From: Leptobrachium leishanense
Lineage: Eukaryota; Chordata; Amphibia; Anura; Megophryidae
Reading direction: 5' to 3'
NCBI GenBank assembly: GCA_009667805.1
Contig: CM019067.1
Location: forward strand, 64,898,637 to 64,962,636
DNA: 64,000 nucleotides
The notes below the pieces were generated by a model. The model worked only from the letters and a program-made list of their open reading frames with translations. It was not told where the DNA came from and did no database searches. A program made the translations under genes and the position numbers. Shown in pieces: positions 31,670 to 42,258 of the stretch (its first letter is position 1; every line of letters starts with the position of its first letter).

Positions 31670-32887
31670 ATCATTATTATATGTATACGTCATGTCCTGT
31701 CTTTATATTATAACAAAAGATGCAATAAAATTTGAATTTTCAATAATTTACAACGTGTAAAGTGTTTTTTTTTCACATTTTAACATGCGAGCGTTTGCGG
31801 TTATATTTTCTATGGGGTGCGCTTGTTAAAAAAATTAGAAATGGGGACTCGTTACATTTTTTTGGGGGGAAAATTACACGATTTTTAACAAACGCACCCC
31901 ATACAAAAATTGTTAGTGCAGCATCATTGTTCACATTATAATTGAAATGGGAACAATATTGCTGCATTAAGAAAACAAAAAACCCCCTTTTTTTTATTAT
32001 TATTTTTTTTAATATTTTTTTATTTAGATTTTTTATTTTGCTAACTTTTATCGTTGCTCTGGCCGGTCCAATGATACCAAACATTAACCCTTAGCTGCCA
32101 CGGATCGGGAGATAGGGGGTTCATTGGATCCCCCTATCTTCACCATTGCGGCAGCTAGGGGTTAACTCCAGAACTGACGTAATCGCGCTATGCACGATGA
32201 CGCCAGTTTTCAGGGGGAGTTCCCGGAAGCTTAGCCGACATCAAAGATCGGCCGACATCCAAGTCGGCCAGCTCTGGGAGAGGATCACGATCTGGCGTTT
32301 TTTGGCGCCGAATCCTGATCCGGCCCCCCAGGGGTTAAAGCCAGCCACCGTTTGGAAGGGCATGCTGTGCCCTTCCAAACGGTGCCTGTCTTTCACCGCT
32401 GGCCCCAGGCGATCGGGAGGGCAAGAGGTCCAAAGGACCTCCCCCTCCCTTTCAGGCACCTCCTCCGCACTTGCGGGGGGGCGCCTGAAATAGATGTCAT
32501 CTATTGTCCCTGCCGGGGTCCCGGAGTGCCGGGCTGACATCCAAGATATCAGCCTGCACCAGGGGGGGCACTGCAATCAGCACCGGAATCCCGGCCGATT
32601 GCTGCCTCCTGTGCTAGGACGTGCTCAGCGTGTCCTTAGCACAGGAGCAGCACTTGGTCGGATGCGCTGAGCGCGTCCTTAGCAGCCAAGTGGTTAAAAT
32701 AAACTGAAAAACAGTTTTTCGCTGCACTCAAATCGCCAGGGTGCCGGATGCTGGGCTGATGTCCAAGATGTTAGCCATTCACCGGGGGGCCGCAGCGATC
32801 AACCGGAATCGGCTCAGCACATCCATAGCACAGGCGAACCACTTAGCTGGACGCGCTGAGTGCGTCCTTAGCAGCCAAGTGGTTAAA
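31670..32887. repeat. Cluster of related TTAA-type element parts
   Basis: The sequence TGATACCAAACATTAACCC (32072-32090) and the paired blocks GATAGGGGG...CCCCCTATC (32111-32139) and GGAAGGGCA...TGCCCTTCC (32354-32376) are of the same hairpin-rich style as 30129-31364. Two similar right ends, GCAGCCAAGTGGTTAA, occur at 32680-32697 and 32871-32886 with near-identical 40-60 bp before them, so one end has been duplicated. I cannot define element limits here. Confidence 0.5.
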
Positions 32888-33324
32888 AAGAAATTCTGAA
32901 CTTTTCTTGACGAAAATATCCTTAAAAATGCTTAAAAAAATTCTAAATAAAAAAATATATATTCTTTTAATTTGCAGCAAAAAGACTAAACAGTTTATTA
33001 GATATTGAATAAAAATGGGAATATTCTTAACATCGAAGCCTATGGGATTCGCCTGATTAAACTTGCTGAATTAAACCACCAAACAGCAGGACATCTCACT
33101 GACATTTCTCTGCTGTTCGGTGGTCTCTGAATAGTTGAACCATTGCTTCTCTATGGGGGATTTCACTGGCGTCGAACAGGCACTGTATTTCGCTGGAAAT
33201 TCGACAATATTTGGCAAACTGCCTGCTTTCTGAATGGCTGAAAGGCCACAAATTTGTACCGTACGGGGAAATTCACCATTCAATGCAAGTTCGGGGACAG
33301 TTGGTCTCTCTCTGAATAACCCCT
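32888..33324 (-). mobile_element. CAGGG-long transposon, copy J (half)
   Basis: It matches the family from the AAAATGCTTAAAA tract through TTTATTAGATATTGAATAAA, GCCTATGGGATTCGCCTGA and TTCTCTATGGGGGATTTCAC to a terminus TCTCTCTCTGAATAACCCC at 33324. The other half is missing and is replaced by the TTAA-type cluster. The terminal variant resembles copy A more than copies C-F. Confidence 0.65.
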
Positions 33325-34024
33325 TATCTAACTCCACTCTTTATCTAATTTATCTCTGTATCAATCTGTCCATCGAATCTATTCTATCACTACCAATTCT
33401 ACTTCTACATATTCATCGTACGTATCGTATCTCCCGTGGTATCATGCCATGCCACCAAGACCAGCACAAAGATAGGTTCACTTTCCACATCCTATGAATG
33501 TATTTCTGTGAAATGATTCTTCGTGGAAGCTGGATCTTAGGGCCGTCTGACAGATCACCGACAGCTCTACATCAAGTGCACAACCTGAATAATGGCGCTC
33601 CTGTTGGCAGAGAAACGCAGTGAAGCGCGTGGCTTTTCTTTGCTAAATAATAGGCCAGATCCTATGAAGCCTGGTTTGGTTTCACCCTTTGACATAACAT
33701 TTGATATCACAGAGGAATTTTTTTACCTTTTGGTTCATGTTGTTCCTAGGCTGTAAAGGTCAGATCATTTGACATTTTACCCCAAGCTTACTTCTGCTGG
33801 CATGCTTAGTGTCTACTCCGAACTGTTTCACCTGCTGTGATTTATAATCAAGCGTAAATACCATCTTAATTTTTCTTTTTTGTTTACAAACTGGCTGCCA
33901 GTTGGAATGCTGCTGCGACAAAAATATAATACCCGGTATAATACCTGGGAAAAAAATGATTTTTTTTCCCCAACAAAATTGAAAGAAAGAAGAAAACGTT
34001 AGCGATAAGAATGTAATCGGGCCC
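33325..34024. other. No gene recognised
   Basis: About 700 bases. GAAACGCAGTGAAGCGCGTGG at 33612-33632 is a GC-rich scrap of the type found in Penelope-like elements, but nothing around it confirms this. No frame has a recognisable domain. Confidence 0.4.
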
Positions 34025-34349
34025 ATTATCAGCTGTGGGGTCCAGTGGTAACGTCCCTGCCCTTTAACCGTGGAGAAGTAAGTCAAATCCCATTCAGCAC
34101 ATCCCTTCAATACAGCTATGGAGAAGCAAGTCTCTACTTTACAAGAAGCGGGATCAACCAAACCACCAGGTCGCTGATCTACAATCATGGAAAGACAACT
34201 CAATCCCACTCAGAAGACGCCACCAGCGAGTGTCCTTGGGCAAGACACCCAACGATATGGATGCGCCATTCATGTGTGGTATTCCAATGTATCAAACCCT
34301 TGTGATAAGGGATCTAGCAATGCGTTGCGGAATTTGTGGCGCTATATAA
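34025..34349 (+). mobile_element. V-SINE-like retroposon
   Basis: It begins with a decayed tRNA-like head (GGGGTCCAGTGGTAACG at 34036-34052 as A box, AAGTCAAATCCC at 34080-34091 in the B-box place), continues to the conserved core GTGTCCTTGGGCAAGACACC (34231-34250) and ends in an L2-type tail GTTGCGGAATTTGTGGCGCT followed by ATATAA. This head-core-tail order is that of V-SINEs mobilised by L2-type LINEs. MITE e is inserted at the tail. Confidence 0.68.
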
Positions 34350-34774
34350 GGCTAGGGTCAGACGAACGCATTTTCGCGTTGTCTGTGAAAAAGTGCGTTC
34401 GAACGAATGGACGCATTTTTTCACGGAGTACGCGATAGCGGTCATACGATGCGCCTTTTCGTCCGTGATTTTGTACGGATCATCAATAAAACCCTTTTTG
34501 TGTCTGGACGTTATGTTGGCCGAACATTAGCAGCGTCTGACGTCTCCCAATCACACACACACGCCACTAGCGGACGCAGCGCACTCTGTACGTCCGTACT
34601 AGAGGTTTGACGTTCTAGAAAAAATGCGTTCGTTTGCCACTTGCGTTGCGCGGACTAACTTTCGTGGGGCCGTACTTCGTGTGTTCCCCGGCATTGGACG
34701 TCATTTGCTGCTAGCACGGCCGTGATTTCGTGCGTCTAAACGCACGTTAAAACTGCTTTCGTCTGACCCTAGCC
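34350..34774 (+). mobile_element. GGCTAGGG MITE e
   Basis: A 425-bp copy with ends GGCTAGGGTCAGACGAACGC and TTTCGTCTGACCCTAGCC, flanked by TAA (34347-34349) and TTA (34775-34777). These are inverted rather than direct, so the two flanks may be the two halves of a longer palindromic end, AAGGCTAGGG...CCCTAGCCTT. The interior closely matches MITEs a and c. Confidence 0.8.
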
Positions 34775-35210
34775 TTAATAAAGAATAATAATAATAATAA
34801 TAAAAAAATATAACAGTTCTTTATTTTAGTTGTAATATTATTTGCTGGTGAGCAGCATCTTAAATGATACCAGATTAAAAAATAAATAAAGAGACATTAT
34901 TATAACCCAATCTTTACTTCTAAACCTAAACCTGTGTTCTAGTTTCACTTAAAGGTAAAAAAGCACCAATATGATCTCCACCAGGGGGCACTAGAAGAAC
35001 GGTCACAAACAAGAGTTTCACCCACTGATCCTTGGTCAGCCTCATTTCAAACTGTTTTTGATCATGACATTTAATGATTATCAGCTGGTATAAGGTGCTT
35101 GAAAGAATTTAATCTGATATACAAATAAATATGTTTACATTTCTCTTTAGTGCTTCTTTTTCTGACTAAAATGTATTATAAAATTGAGATCAAAGCGTTA
35201 AAAGACCTTG
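34775..35210. other. No gene recognised
   Basis: Begins with an (AAT)n run and continues with AT-rich sequence. No transposon end or coding frame is supported. Confidence 0.4.
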
Positions 35211-35600
35211 TAGTAATAATAATAATACTTTACTTTTATATAGCGCCAATTTATACCACAGCGCTGTACAAGATATGTGAGCAAAGGGGCGATTCTAACA
35301 TGGATTGCACAGCACATTGGGAAATTGTGTTTTCAATAACAGATATATATGTAAATCTTGTGAGGTAGGCACACACAGGTCGTTTGGTGTCTTGTCCAAG
35401 GACACTTGCTTGTGAGGTGTTTTGACCAGGATCCGAACCTGCTTTCCATGGTTGTAGATCTAAGACACGGTGGTGAGGTTATACCTGCTTCTCCACAGTT
35501 CCAAGTCTGAGACCTGCTTCTCCATGGTTGTAGAGGAGAGACAACTTGGTCCGGTGTTGTTATTGGGATTTGAACTTGCTTCGGTTGTAGGAGCAGACGT
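35211..35600 (-). mobile_element. V-SINE-like retroposon, minus strand
   Basis: Plus strand begins with AATAATAATACTTTACTTTT and TATAGCGCCAATTTATACCA, an L2-type tail reversed, then GGTGTCTTGTCCAAGGACAC (35389-35408), the reversed V-SINE core. The region after 35430 (ACACGGTGGTGAGGTT) matches 17425-17440 in the SINE cluster, showing that both come from one family. The tRNA-like head has decayed. Confidence 0.6.
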
Positions 35601-36084
35601 TATTGATAAATACTCTATGCAAGTATGTATCGTTAGTGAAGGTGCATAGATACTGGACTATTGTGTTTCTTGTCACATCAGACTCCTTATAATATATATA
35701 CCTGTGTGGCTGCATTGTCTGACTGTATCCATTATTGCAAGACATGTATGCTGTGTATTTAATCTCTTTCTACAGAGCTGTTCAAAAGAGGAGCAGCAGC
35801 AGCACATCAAAAGCTTTAGCTTGCCATGGATTGGTGACCACCTTGCATCTGACCTTTTAAATAATAACTACAAAGTCAGAATTAAACAAACCCCCATTTT
35901 ACATTGAATATGTAAAGTAGTGAAGAATAGCTTAAAAAAAAAGTATTGCCAAAAATCAGCAAGGTATTCCATCCAGTGAAAACCACTGACATTTATTCAA
36001 ACAACTATATTGCCGGTGTTTGACGTGACGTTCCCACTTCAAATAATGATAGTAGCATTGTATAAATAAACTTTGGTGATTTTT
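35601..36084. other. No gene recognised
   Basis: About 480 bases of AT-rich flanking sequence with no supported feature, leading into the telomere-like array. Confidence 0.4.
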
Positions 36085-36740
36085 ATTAACCCTATGGCTA
36101 ACTATAACTATAACCCTAACTGTAAACCTAATGATAACCCTATTTTTAGCCCTAAATGGAATCCTAACTCTAACCCAAACTGTAACCCTAATGCTAACTA
36201 TAACCCAAACTGTAACCCTAACGTTAACCATTATAGCCCTAAATGGAACCCTAACTTTAACCCAAACTGTAACCCTAATGCTAACTATAACCCAAACTGT
36301 AACCCTAATGTTAACCATAATTATAGCCCTAAATGGAACCCTAACTCTAACCCAAACTGTAACCCTAATGCTAACTATAACCCAAACTGTAAACCTTACG
36401 TTAACCATTATAGCCCTAAATGGAACCCTAACTCTAACCCAAACTGTAACCCTAATGCTAACTATAACCCTAATTATAACCCAACCTGTAACCCTAACAT
36501 TAACCATAATTATAGCCTTAAATGGAACATTAACTCTAACCCAAACTCTAACCATAATGTTAACTTTAACCCTAATGCTAACTATAGCCCTAACTGTAAC
36601 CCTAACTATAACCCAATCTGTAACCCGAATGCTAATTATAGCCCTAAATGTAACCTTAACTCTAACTATAACTCTAACTGTAACACTAGTTCTAATCCAA
36701 TTTGCAAGTTTTTTTCATTTAACTGGTTATTTTTGTTAAC
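36085..36740 (+). repeat. Telomere-like higher-order array, ~87-bp period
   Basis: It is made of AACCCTAA-like hexamers and dodecamers (CCCAAACTGTAACCCTAATG, CTAACTATAACCCAAACTG) in a higher-order unit marked by TATAGCCCTAAATGGAACC. That marker recurs at about 36149, 36234, 36321, 36412 and 36510, a period of 84-99 bp. Open frames of about 200 codons on both strands arise from the repeat and have only Asn/Pro or Val/Ile-type low-complexity content. Confidence 0.88.
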
Positions 36741-37885
36741 CCTAACCGAATTTACTCTTTCTGAATAAGATTTGGTGATTTTTCCTTTCAAAAAATCCTT
36801 TCCTCCTTTCTTTGGAGGTTTTTTGAGTATTTTACATACTCGGCATTGAATTGTCTATATTTTTGCAATCCGGCAGCTTTTTTTAGTAACTGTTAAAAAG
36901 GTTGGCCACAAGGTTCAACTTGCAGTACAATTCCAAAAGATTGTATTATGATAATAATTGATTGTTGTTCTTCCTGTAAAAATAGTAGTGGACCTGGTTT
37001 CCCAAGTATTCTGAATCAATTTGACCCCTGATTATACCCGAGTACTTCATATTCTTATACAGTTACCTCCTAATTACAGTGTAACCAGTATTCTTCCCAT
37101 GATTTTCTTTATCTTCTGCTGGTATTCCTTCTTGACAGCGGAGACTAAACACATATCTAACTTGACAGTCTGACTTCCTGAAGTAAATGAAACGTTTCAT
37201 CCAGCACAGCCCTATTAGGCATTCAGGCCACAGCGAAAGGGAAATTTGTATGCATTGACTAAAATGCAACGTCGGAAGCGATCCTGAGGGTCTCTGCAGG
37301 AGCACCGAATGTTTATATCGCAAGGCACGAAGAAAGCTGTTGCAGAAAACTCAATGTTTGTTGCATAAAGATAATTCTGTTTAGAATGTGGTTTTGTCTG
37401 CGAGCGAGAGTATATACAGAATACAAATTAATTCTATTATCTGAAAAGAAAAAAAAAGGTCCCTGATGTACTGTGGGATAATTCTGGATGATATCCAATA
37501 TTTTCAAAACAGGAGACATGGAGAGAATATAAACTGAACACTCGCGTACACCGGCGTTTAACTGAATGAACTTTTTTTTATTTTGGTGGAGATGCAAAAT
37601 AGATATAAATTATGGGCTCTGCTCCAGGCTCGTTAGTGTTAACGAGCGGGGCTGTTATACTTCGCCAGAACCATAATGGCTACACTGCAATTATAGCAGG
37701 TTACTGTACTTTGTTCCGAAAGCGATAATTTTGCCGCAGCCAGAGAATAACGAGTCTTTACAAGGTTACTCATTATTCTCGGCTCAAGCCAGTATTCTAA
37801 ATGCATTTTCAAACTCACTTAACACTTGCAAAACTGTAAAAAAAAATGTAAAAGAACAAATACGTACCTCTGGTCCCACAGTGTA
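36741..37885. other. No gene recognised
   Basis: About 1.1 kb with no transposon termini, RNA gene or domain-bearing frame that I can support. Confidence 0.4.
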
Positions 37886-38334
37886 GGCTGGGGTCAGACG
37901 AGCGTAGTGTTCACGTCCGTGATTGCGCCTAAAAGTACGTCCGTGATAGCATGAAAGTAAGTCCATTGGAGCCTGACACATGAAGTACGTCCGCACTGAA
38001 CTGCGGACGCACAACGACCGCGGCAAACGGACGCAGGTTAGGCAAGAACGTAATACTGCTAGAACGGACGTGCGGAGTGCGCCACGTCCACAACGTCCGC
38101 ATAGCTTTGTGTGTGAGTGATGGAGCGAGGTCAGACGGACTGCATTTATACGTCCTGCATTTTTGACGGACAGAATGTTTTTTCATTGTAATTTATTTTC
38201 CCCTCCTACATCCGTCAAAAAATAACGTCAGTGAAAAAACGGACTGTGTGACCACTACTGCGTCATCCGTACTGACGATGTCCGTACTGCACGGACGTAC
38301 AGTCCGTAGAAATCACGCTCGTCTGACCCCAGCC
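37886..38334 (+). mobile_element. GGCTAGGG MITE g (divergent subfamily)
   Basis: A 449-bp copy with ends GGCTGGGGTCAGACGAGCG and CGCTCGTCTGACCCCAGCC; both tips carry the same paired change. The flanks are GTA on both sides (37883-37885 and 38335-38337), a 3-bp duplication that is not TWA. The interior matches MITE f. Confidence 0.82.
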
Positions 38335-38499
38335 GTAGAAGAGGCCTCCTCTCTCCACTTGCAGAAGGTACCTGAAAACAAACAGTTTAAGTCACCTTGG
38401 AGTACTATGGAATCCAGAAGACACCACCAGGGCTGCGTGCGGCACTGCTGCTGGCATCTGTTTGCGGCCCCTTTTTGTTATCAAGCCACTAACATATAT

Positions 38500-39320
38500 C
38501 TTTATAAAGTAATTTATCATTGAGATTTCTCTTGTTTTCAAGTATGTCCTGGGTTCAAGAACATTGAATGTTACAGTCGTTACAGAAATACAAAGTAATA
38601 AAATGCAAGATATTAAAAACAAAACACAAATATACAGATTAACACAGAAAATAAATATGTAAGTAATATAGTCACTATGTTACATGTTTACAGGTGCATT
38701 CTGTATTGAGGTATGTTAATATGGAGCTCTTAAGTGACTTTAGACTGGGGGAAGATTTGATGGTGTCTGGGAGGTTATTCCATAATTGTGGTGCTCTGTA
38801 GGAAAATGAGGATCGAGCCACTCTTTTTGTATTGCGGTATTGCAAGTAAAGTGCTGGTCCTGGATCGGAGGTTATAGGAGGAGGGAACTGCTAGGGGAAG
38901 CAGCCTATTTAGGTAGGGTGGCAGCTTCCCAGAAAAGCTCTTAAACACCAGGTTGGAAAGGTGAAGGGTGCGTCTAGATTCCAGCGATGGCCATGTCACA
39001 ATGGTGGCTCATGTAGTTACATTGTAGCACAAAGCGGCAGAATGAGTTATACAATGTAGTAAGTTTATGAAGGCGCGTTTGCGGGGCAGCTGCATACACT
39101 ACATCTCTGTATTCAATAGCCGGCATAAGCATTTGTTGTACAAACTGCTTTCTTACTGTGGGGTTCAGGCAGGATTTGTTTCTGTACACGGCACCTAGTT
39201 TGGGGTAAAGTTTAGATAAGTTTTTCGATGTGGGGCCAAAGGATAGATTTGGGTCTAACCACATACCTAGATATTTGAGAGAAGTGACTTTGGTCAGCGT
39301 GCCATTTGAATATGTCCTTG
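38500..39320 (-). pseudogene. L2b LINE, C-terminal reverse transcriptase relic
   Basis: Two overlapping minus-strand frames (38974-39264 and 38775-38999) cover adjacent parts of an L2-clade ORF2 C-terminus: a thumb-like block FVQQMLMPAIEY, then a NLVFKSFSGKLPPYLNRLLP block and PSSYNLRSR. The join near 38975-38999 is a frame change. The 3' tail includes ATTGAGATTTCTCTTGTTTT. A second copy on the plus strand at 52735-53335 reads closely the same protein. Confidence 0.72.
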
Positions 39321-39609
39321 AGCCTATTGCCTCAGCCAGAACAGGAAGTCTCGTGTTTAACTTTTAACAAAGAAAAAACTGATTGTGAAGTCCTTTTGGA
39401 ATCGGTAAAGACACCTCTGTTTTTGTAGCACAGCTGAAAATGCACCAAAGTTGTTGTGTGTTTTTTTAACAAATAAAAATAACACATAAGGGACCATTCA
39501 CAAAACACAGAAATAGCATGCAATTTTAGTACTTTGTGTTTGCTGCATTTCAGCTCACTTCGGTGCCGAAAATACTGTGAATTCACTATTTAGCTCATTA
39601 GGTTTGTAG

Positions 39610-39840
39610 AGCCTCAAGGAAATATAGTTCCAAAACATTTGGAGGCCAGGGTAGATAGATATTTATAAAATGTTTATCAGAAACAAATTACACCAGGATT
39701 ACTATTACTTGCAAGTATCCCAGGACAGGGCAGCAAAATGACATATTGTAATATTAAATATTCCTATAAATCAGGGGTCAGCAACCCCAGCCCTCCAAAT
39801 GTTTTGGAACTATATTTCCCTTGAGGAAATACATCTGGAG
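39610..39840. mobile_element. hAT-like fold-back MITE fragment
   Basis: CCTCAAGGAAATATAGTTCC with CATTTGGAGGCC at 39612-39647 is the inverted copy of CAGGGGTCAGCAACCCCAGC onward at 39772-39830. The right end CAGGGGTCAGCAACC is typical of vertebrate hAT MITEs. The left end has lost its terminus, and no 8-bp duplication was found. Confidence 0.5.
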
Positions 39841-40009
39841 GGCCGTAGCTGCTCACACCGCAGATCAAGGTTAAATAGAACCTGGAGGAGGAGTACCTGT
39901 TGCATGGAGGGGTGCTTACCCAAGGGATTCATATGAAGAGCACATGGGGTGGTAGCACTCAACCTAAACTAAGCATTCAGTGCGGGTGCATTCAAAAATA
40001 AAATACAAA

Positions 40010-40500
40010 CAAAACCACGGAGAGAGCACTCCAGTCAAACACATTCAAAAAACCTGCAACAACAGCTCCATGCATGGGTACATAATACCAGCTTTTACCA
40101 CATGCTGAAGAATTCTTAAATCTAAGCTTTGTTGAATATAATGGTAGAAATTTGGTTCGCAATGAACGGCCGTGAATTGCTTAAGCCTGCCAACAGTGTC
40201 AATGTAATGCGGGAGCTCCAGGAAAGGACCTGATCCTCAGTGAGTTTTTCTCATGATGGGCAGTCATTAGGTTTGCAGAGTAGGACCTGCCAGAGGGTGG
40301 ATCACATTGACACTGTTGGCAGGCTTAAGCAATTCACGGCCGTTCATTGCGAACCAAATTTCCACCATTTTATTCAACAGAGCTCAGATTTAAGAATTTT
40401 TCAACATGTGGTAAAAGCTGGTATTATGCACCCATGCATGAAGTTGTTGTTGCAGGTTTTTTGAAATGTGTTTGACTGGAGTGCTTTCTCCCTGGTTTTG
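40010..40500. repeat. Large palindrome 1 (two ~197-bp arms)
   Basis: The arms 40010-40206 and 40302-40500 are inverted repeats at about 90% or more by eye; shared blocks include CACTCCAGTCAAACACATT, TACCAGCTTTTACCACATG and GAACGGCCGTGAATTGCTTA. The loop of ~95 bp contains CCTGATCCTCAGTGAG and CTCATGATGGGC. The 5' flank (CACTCAACCTAAACT, GCGGGTGCATTC) recurs beside palindrome 2, which makes the two members of one family. Confidence 0.85.
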
Positions 40501-41037
40501 TGTATGTATGTATATATATATATTTTCTGAATCTTCTACATGTGCATATTTAATTGAATATTAATGGAGCTCAGTTATGACAAGAAAACACTTTTTAATA
40601 GATCAAGTCTTTGAAGCAGGGTGTATGGTCAGTAGAAATGAGATATTCCAGGGGTTTCGACATGTCGAATGCTTGACTATTGTTAAGAAAGTGAATTATT
40701 ATGGTTGACGTGAAACAGGTTTGCCAGGCCATTTGTATAGTGTGAATTTATTGTGCAGAATATAAATCGCATGATATATCCTACTAGAATGATCGACCAG
40801 TTGAGAATTAATTTGAGAAAGCTGTTTTTGTTTTTTGTAAATAATGCTGTGCATTTTAATATGTTTTATCCTGAAGAAAGTTTGTGGTTAGCAAACTGAA
40901 ACGTCAGATCATAATAAAGTTTATTCAAGCAGTGTAAAGACCCATGAGTACCGCTTTGTTTCTAAGGATTATAATTGGCCAATCATAGCACCGGGCATGG
41001 GAAGATAAGTGATCCTGGAGTGCTGGATTTGATTGGA

Positions 41038-41070
<33 letters not shown>
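40501..41070 (+). other. Possible Penelope-like element tail
   Basis: AT-rich sequence with a (TA)n run near 40508-40525 and another at 41040-41071. At 40871-40905 it contains CTGAAGA, a stem AGTTTG/CAAACT, then GAAAC, a layout recalling a hammerhead ribozyme core as found in Penelope-like elements. No reverse transcriptase frame is present, so the element call is only suggestive. Confidence 0.35.
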
Positions 41071-41075
<5 letters not shown>

Positions 41076-41143
41076 AAAACAAACCACAGGGGGGGTTGCA
41101 CTCAACCTAAACTTGCAACACAATCGGGTGCATCTCAGACTTT

Positions 41144-41930
41144 AAAAACAAAACACCAAAAAAGAGCACTCCATATCAATGACCACCTTCATCCACCATT
41201 TTTAAAAAAAGAACGAAAAAAACACATTTTAAAAAATTCAAAAAACCTGATTGAGGTAAAATGATGGGGATTCAGTTTACAAACTATGATCATAGTTTGC
41301 GTAAGCCTGTCACCGTCGCCAATGTACCCCATTGGTCCTATCTAACTTGACCGTATCTGCATTTATAGGATTTACTCACCCTGGAGCTCCCCAGCAGGCT
41401 TTATAGGCTGTCACGGTGGGACACACCCGTGAACAGGGAAGGGTGCACACCTAAGAGAGAAGTCAGCTCTCCATATGTATAAAACAAACCACAGGGGGTG
41501 GGGGGGCTGCACTCAACCTAAACTTGCAACACAAGCGGGTGCATCTCAGACTTTAAATACAAAACACCAAAAAAGAGCACTCCATATCAATGACCACCTT
41601 CATCCACCATTTAAAAAAAAACACATTTTAAAAAACGGGTGTGTCCCACCGTGACAGCCTATAAAGGCCACTGCCTGCTGGGGAGCTCCAGGGTGAGTAG
41701 ATCCTGTAAATGCAGATACGGTCAAGATAGATAGGACCTGTCAACGATGGGGTACATTGGCGATTGTGACAGGCTTACGCAAACTATGATCATAGTTTGT
41801 AAACTGAATCCCCATCATTTTACATCAGTCAGGTTTTTTGAATTTTTTAAAATGTGTTTATTTTTCTTTTTTTTATAAAATAGTGGATGAAGGTGGTCAT
41901 TGATATGGAGTGCTCTTTTTTGGTGTTTTT
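41144..41930. repeat. Large palindrome 2 (two ~290-bp arms) with a copied left flank
   Basis: Arms 41144-41432 and 41636-41930 are inverted repeats: GAGCACTCCATATCAATGAC, CAAACTATGATCATAGTTTG, CCTGGAGCTCCCCAGCAGGC and GTCACGGTGGGACACACCCG all occur in both, reversed. Inside the loop, 41474-41625 is a direct copy of 41066-41225 (both start TGTATAAAACAAACCACAGG). The CTATGATCATAG site is itself a palindrome. No coding frame is seen. Confidence 0.85.
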
Positions 41931-41939
41931 ATAGATTTA

Positions 41940-42258
41940 TATAGGTTTATTATTGCAGAAGCCATTTGCACATCACAGTAATTAACACTCATAACAAACT
42001 GCATCCCAGAGCTCCTGTGCTACGTTCCACAAACACTGATGTTTGTACCAGCAAGGAATCTCTGTCAAAGTAAAGCTGCACTATGATAAAGACCACTTGC
42101 TATTTAAGACTTCAGTGTATGTATAATATAGCCTTTAATTAAAGACATTTTTTACTCTACCATTAAGTCATTCAGTGGGTCCTCAAAATTTGTATATATA
42201 TATATATATATATTGTATAATTGTATATAGGTGGCTTCTGTAATAATAAACGTATATA
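41940..42258. other. Scrap of a fold-back arm and (TA)n
   Basis: TTTATTATTGCAGAAGCCAT at 41948-41967 and GCATCCCAGAGCTCCTGTGC at 42001-42020 match the arms of the fold-back element at 44325-44840. A (TA)n run lies at 42194-42214. No gene is recognised. Confidence 0.5.

Noticed and set aside
33612..33632. GAAACGCAGTGAAGCGCGTGG as a fourth hammerhead-like motif
   Set aside because: It lacks the CTGANGA part and has no stem before GAAAC.
36073..36768. Asn/Pro-rich 231-codon frame and its 199-codon antisense frame as genes
   Set aside because: Both are translations of a telomere-like tandem array with an ~87-bp period; no start context, domain or complexity supports coding.
26152..38334. MITEs f and g as a separate transposon family
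   Set aside because: The interiors differ from a-e but the ends GGCTRGGGTCAGACGA and the 3-bp duplications agree, so I treat them as a subfamily.
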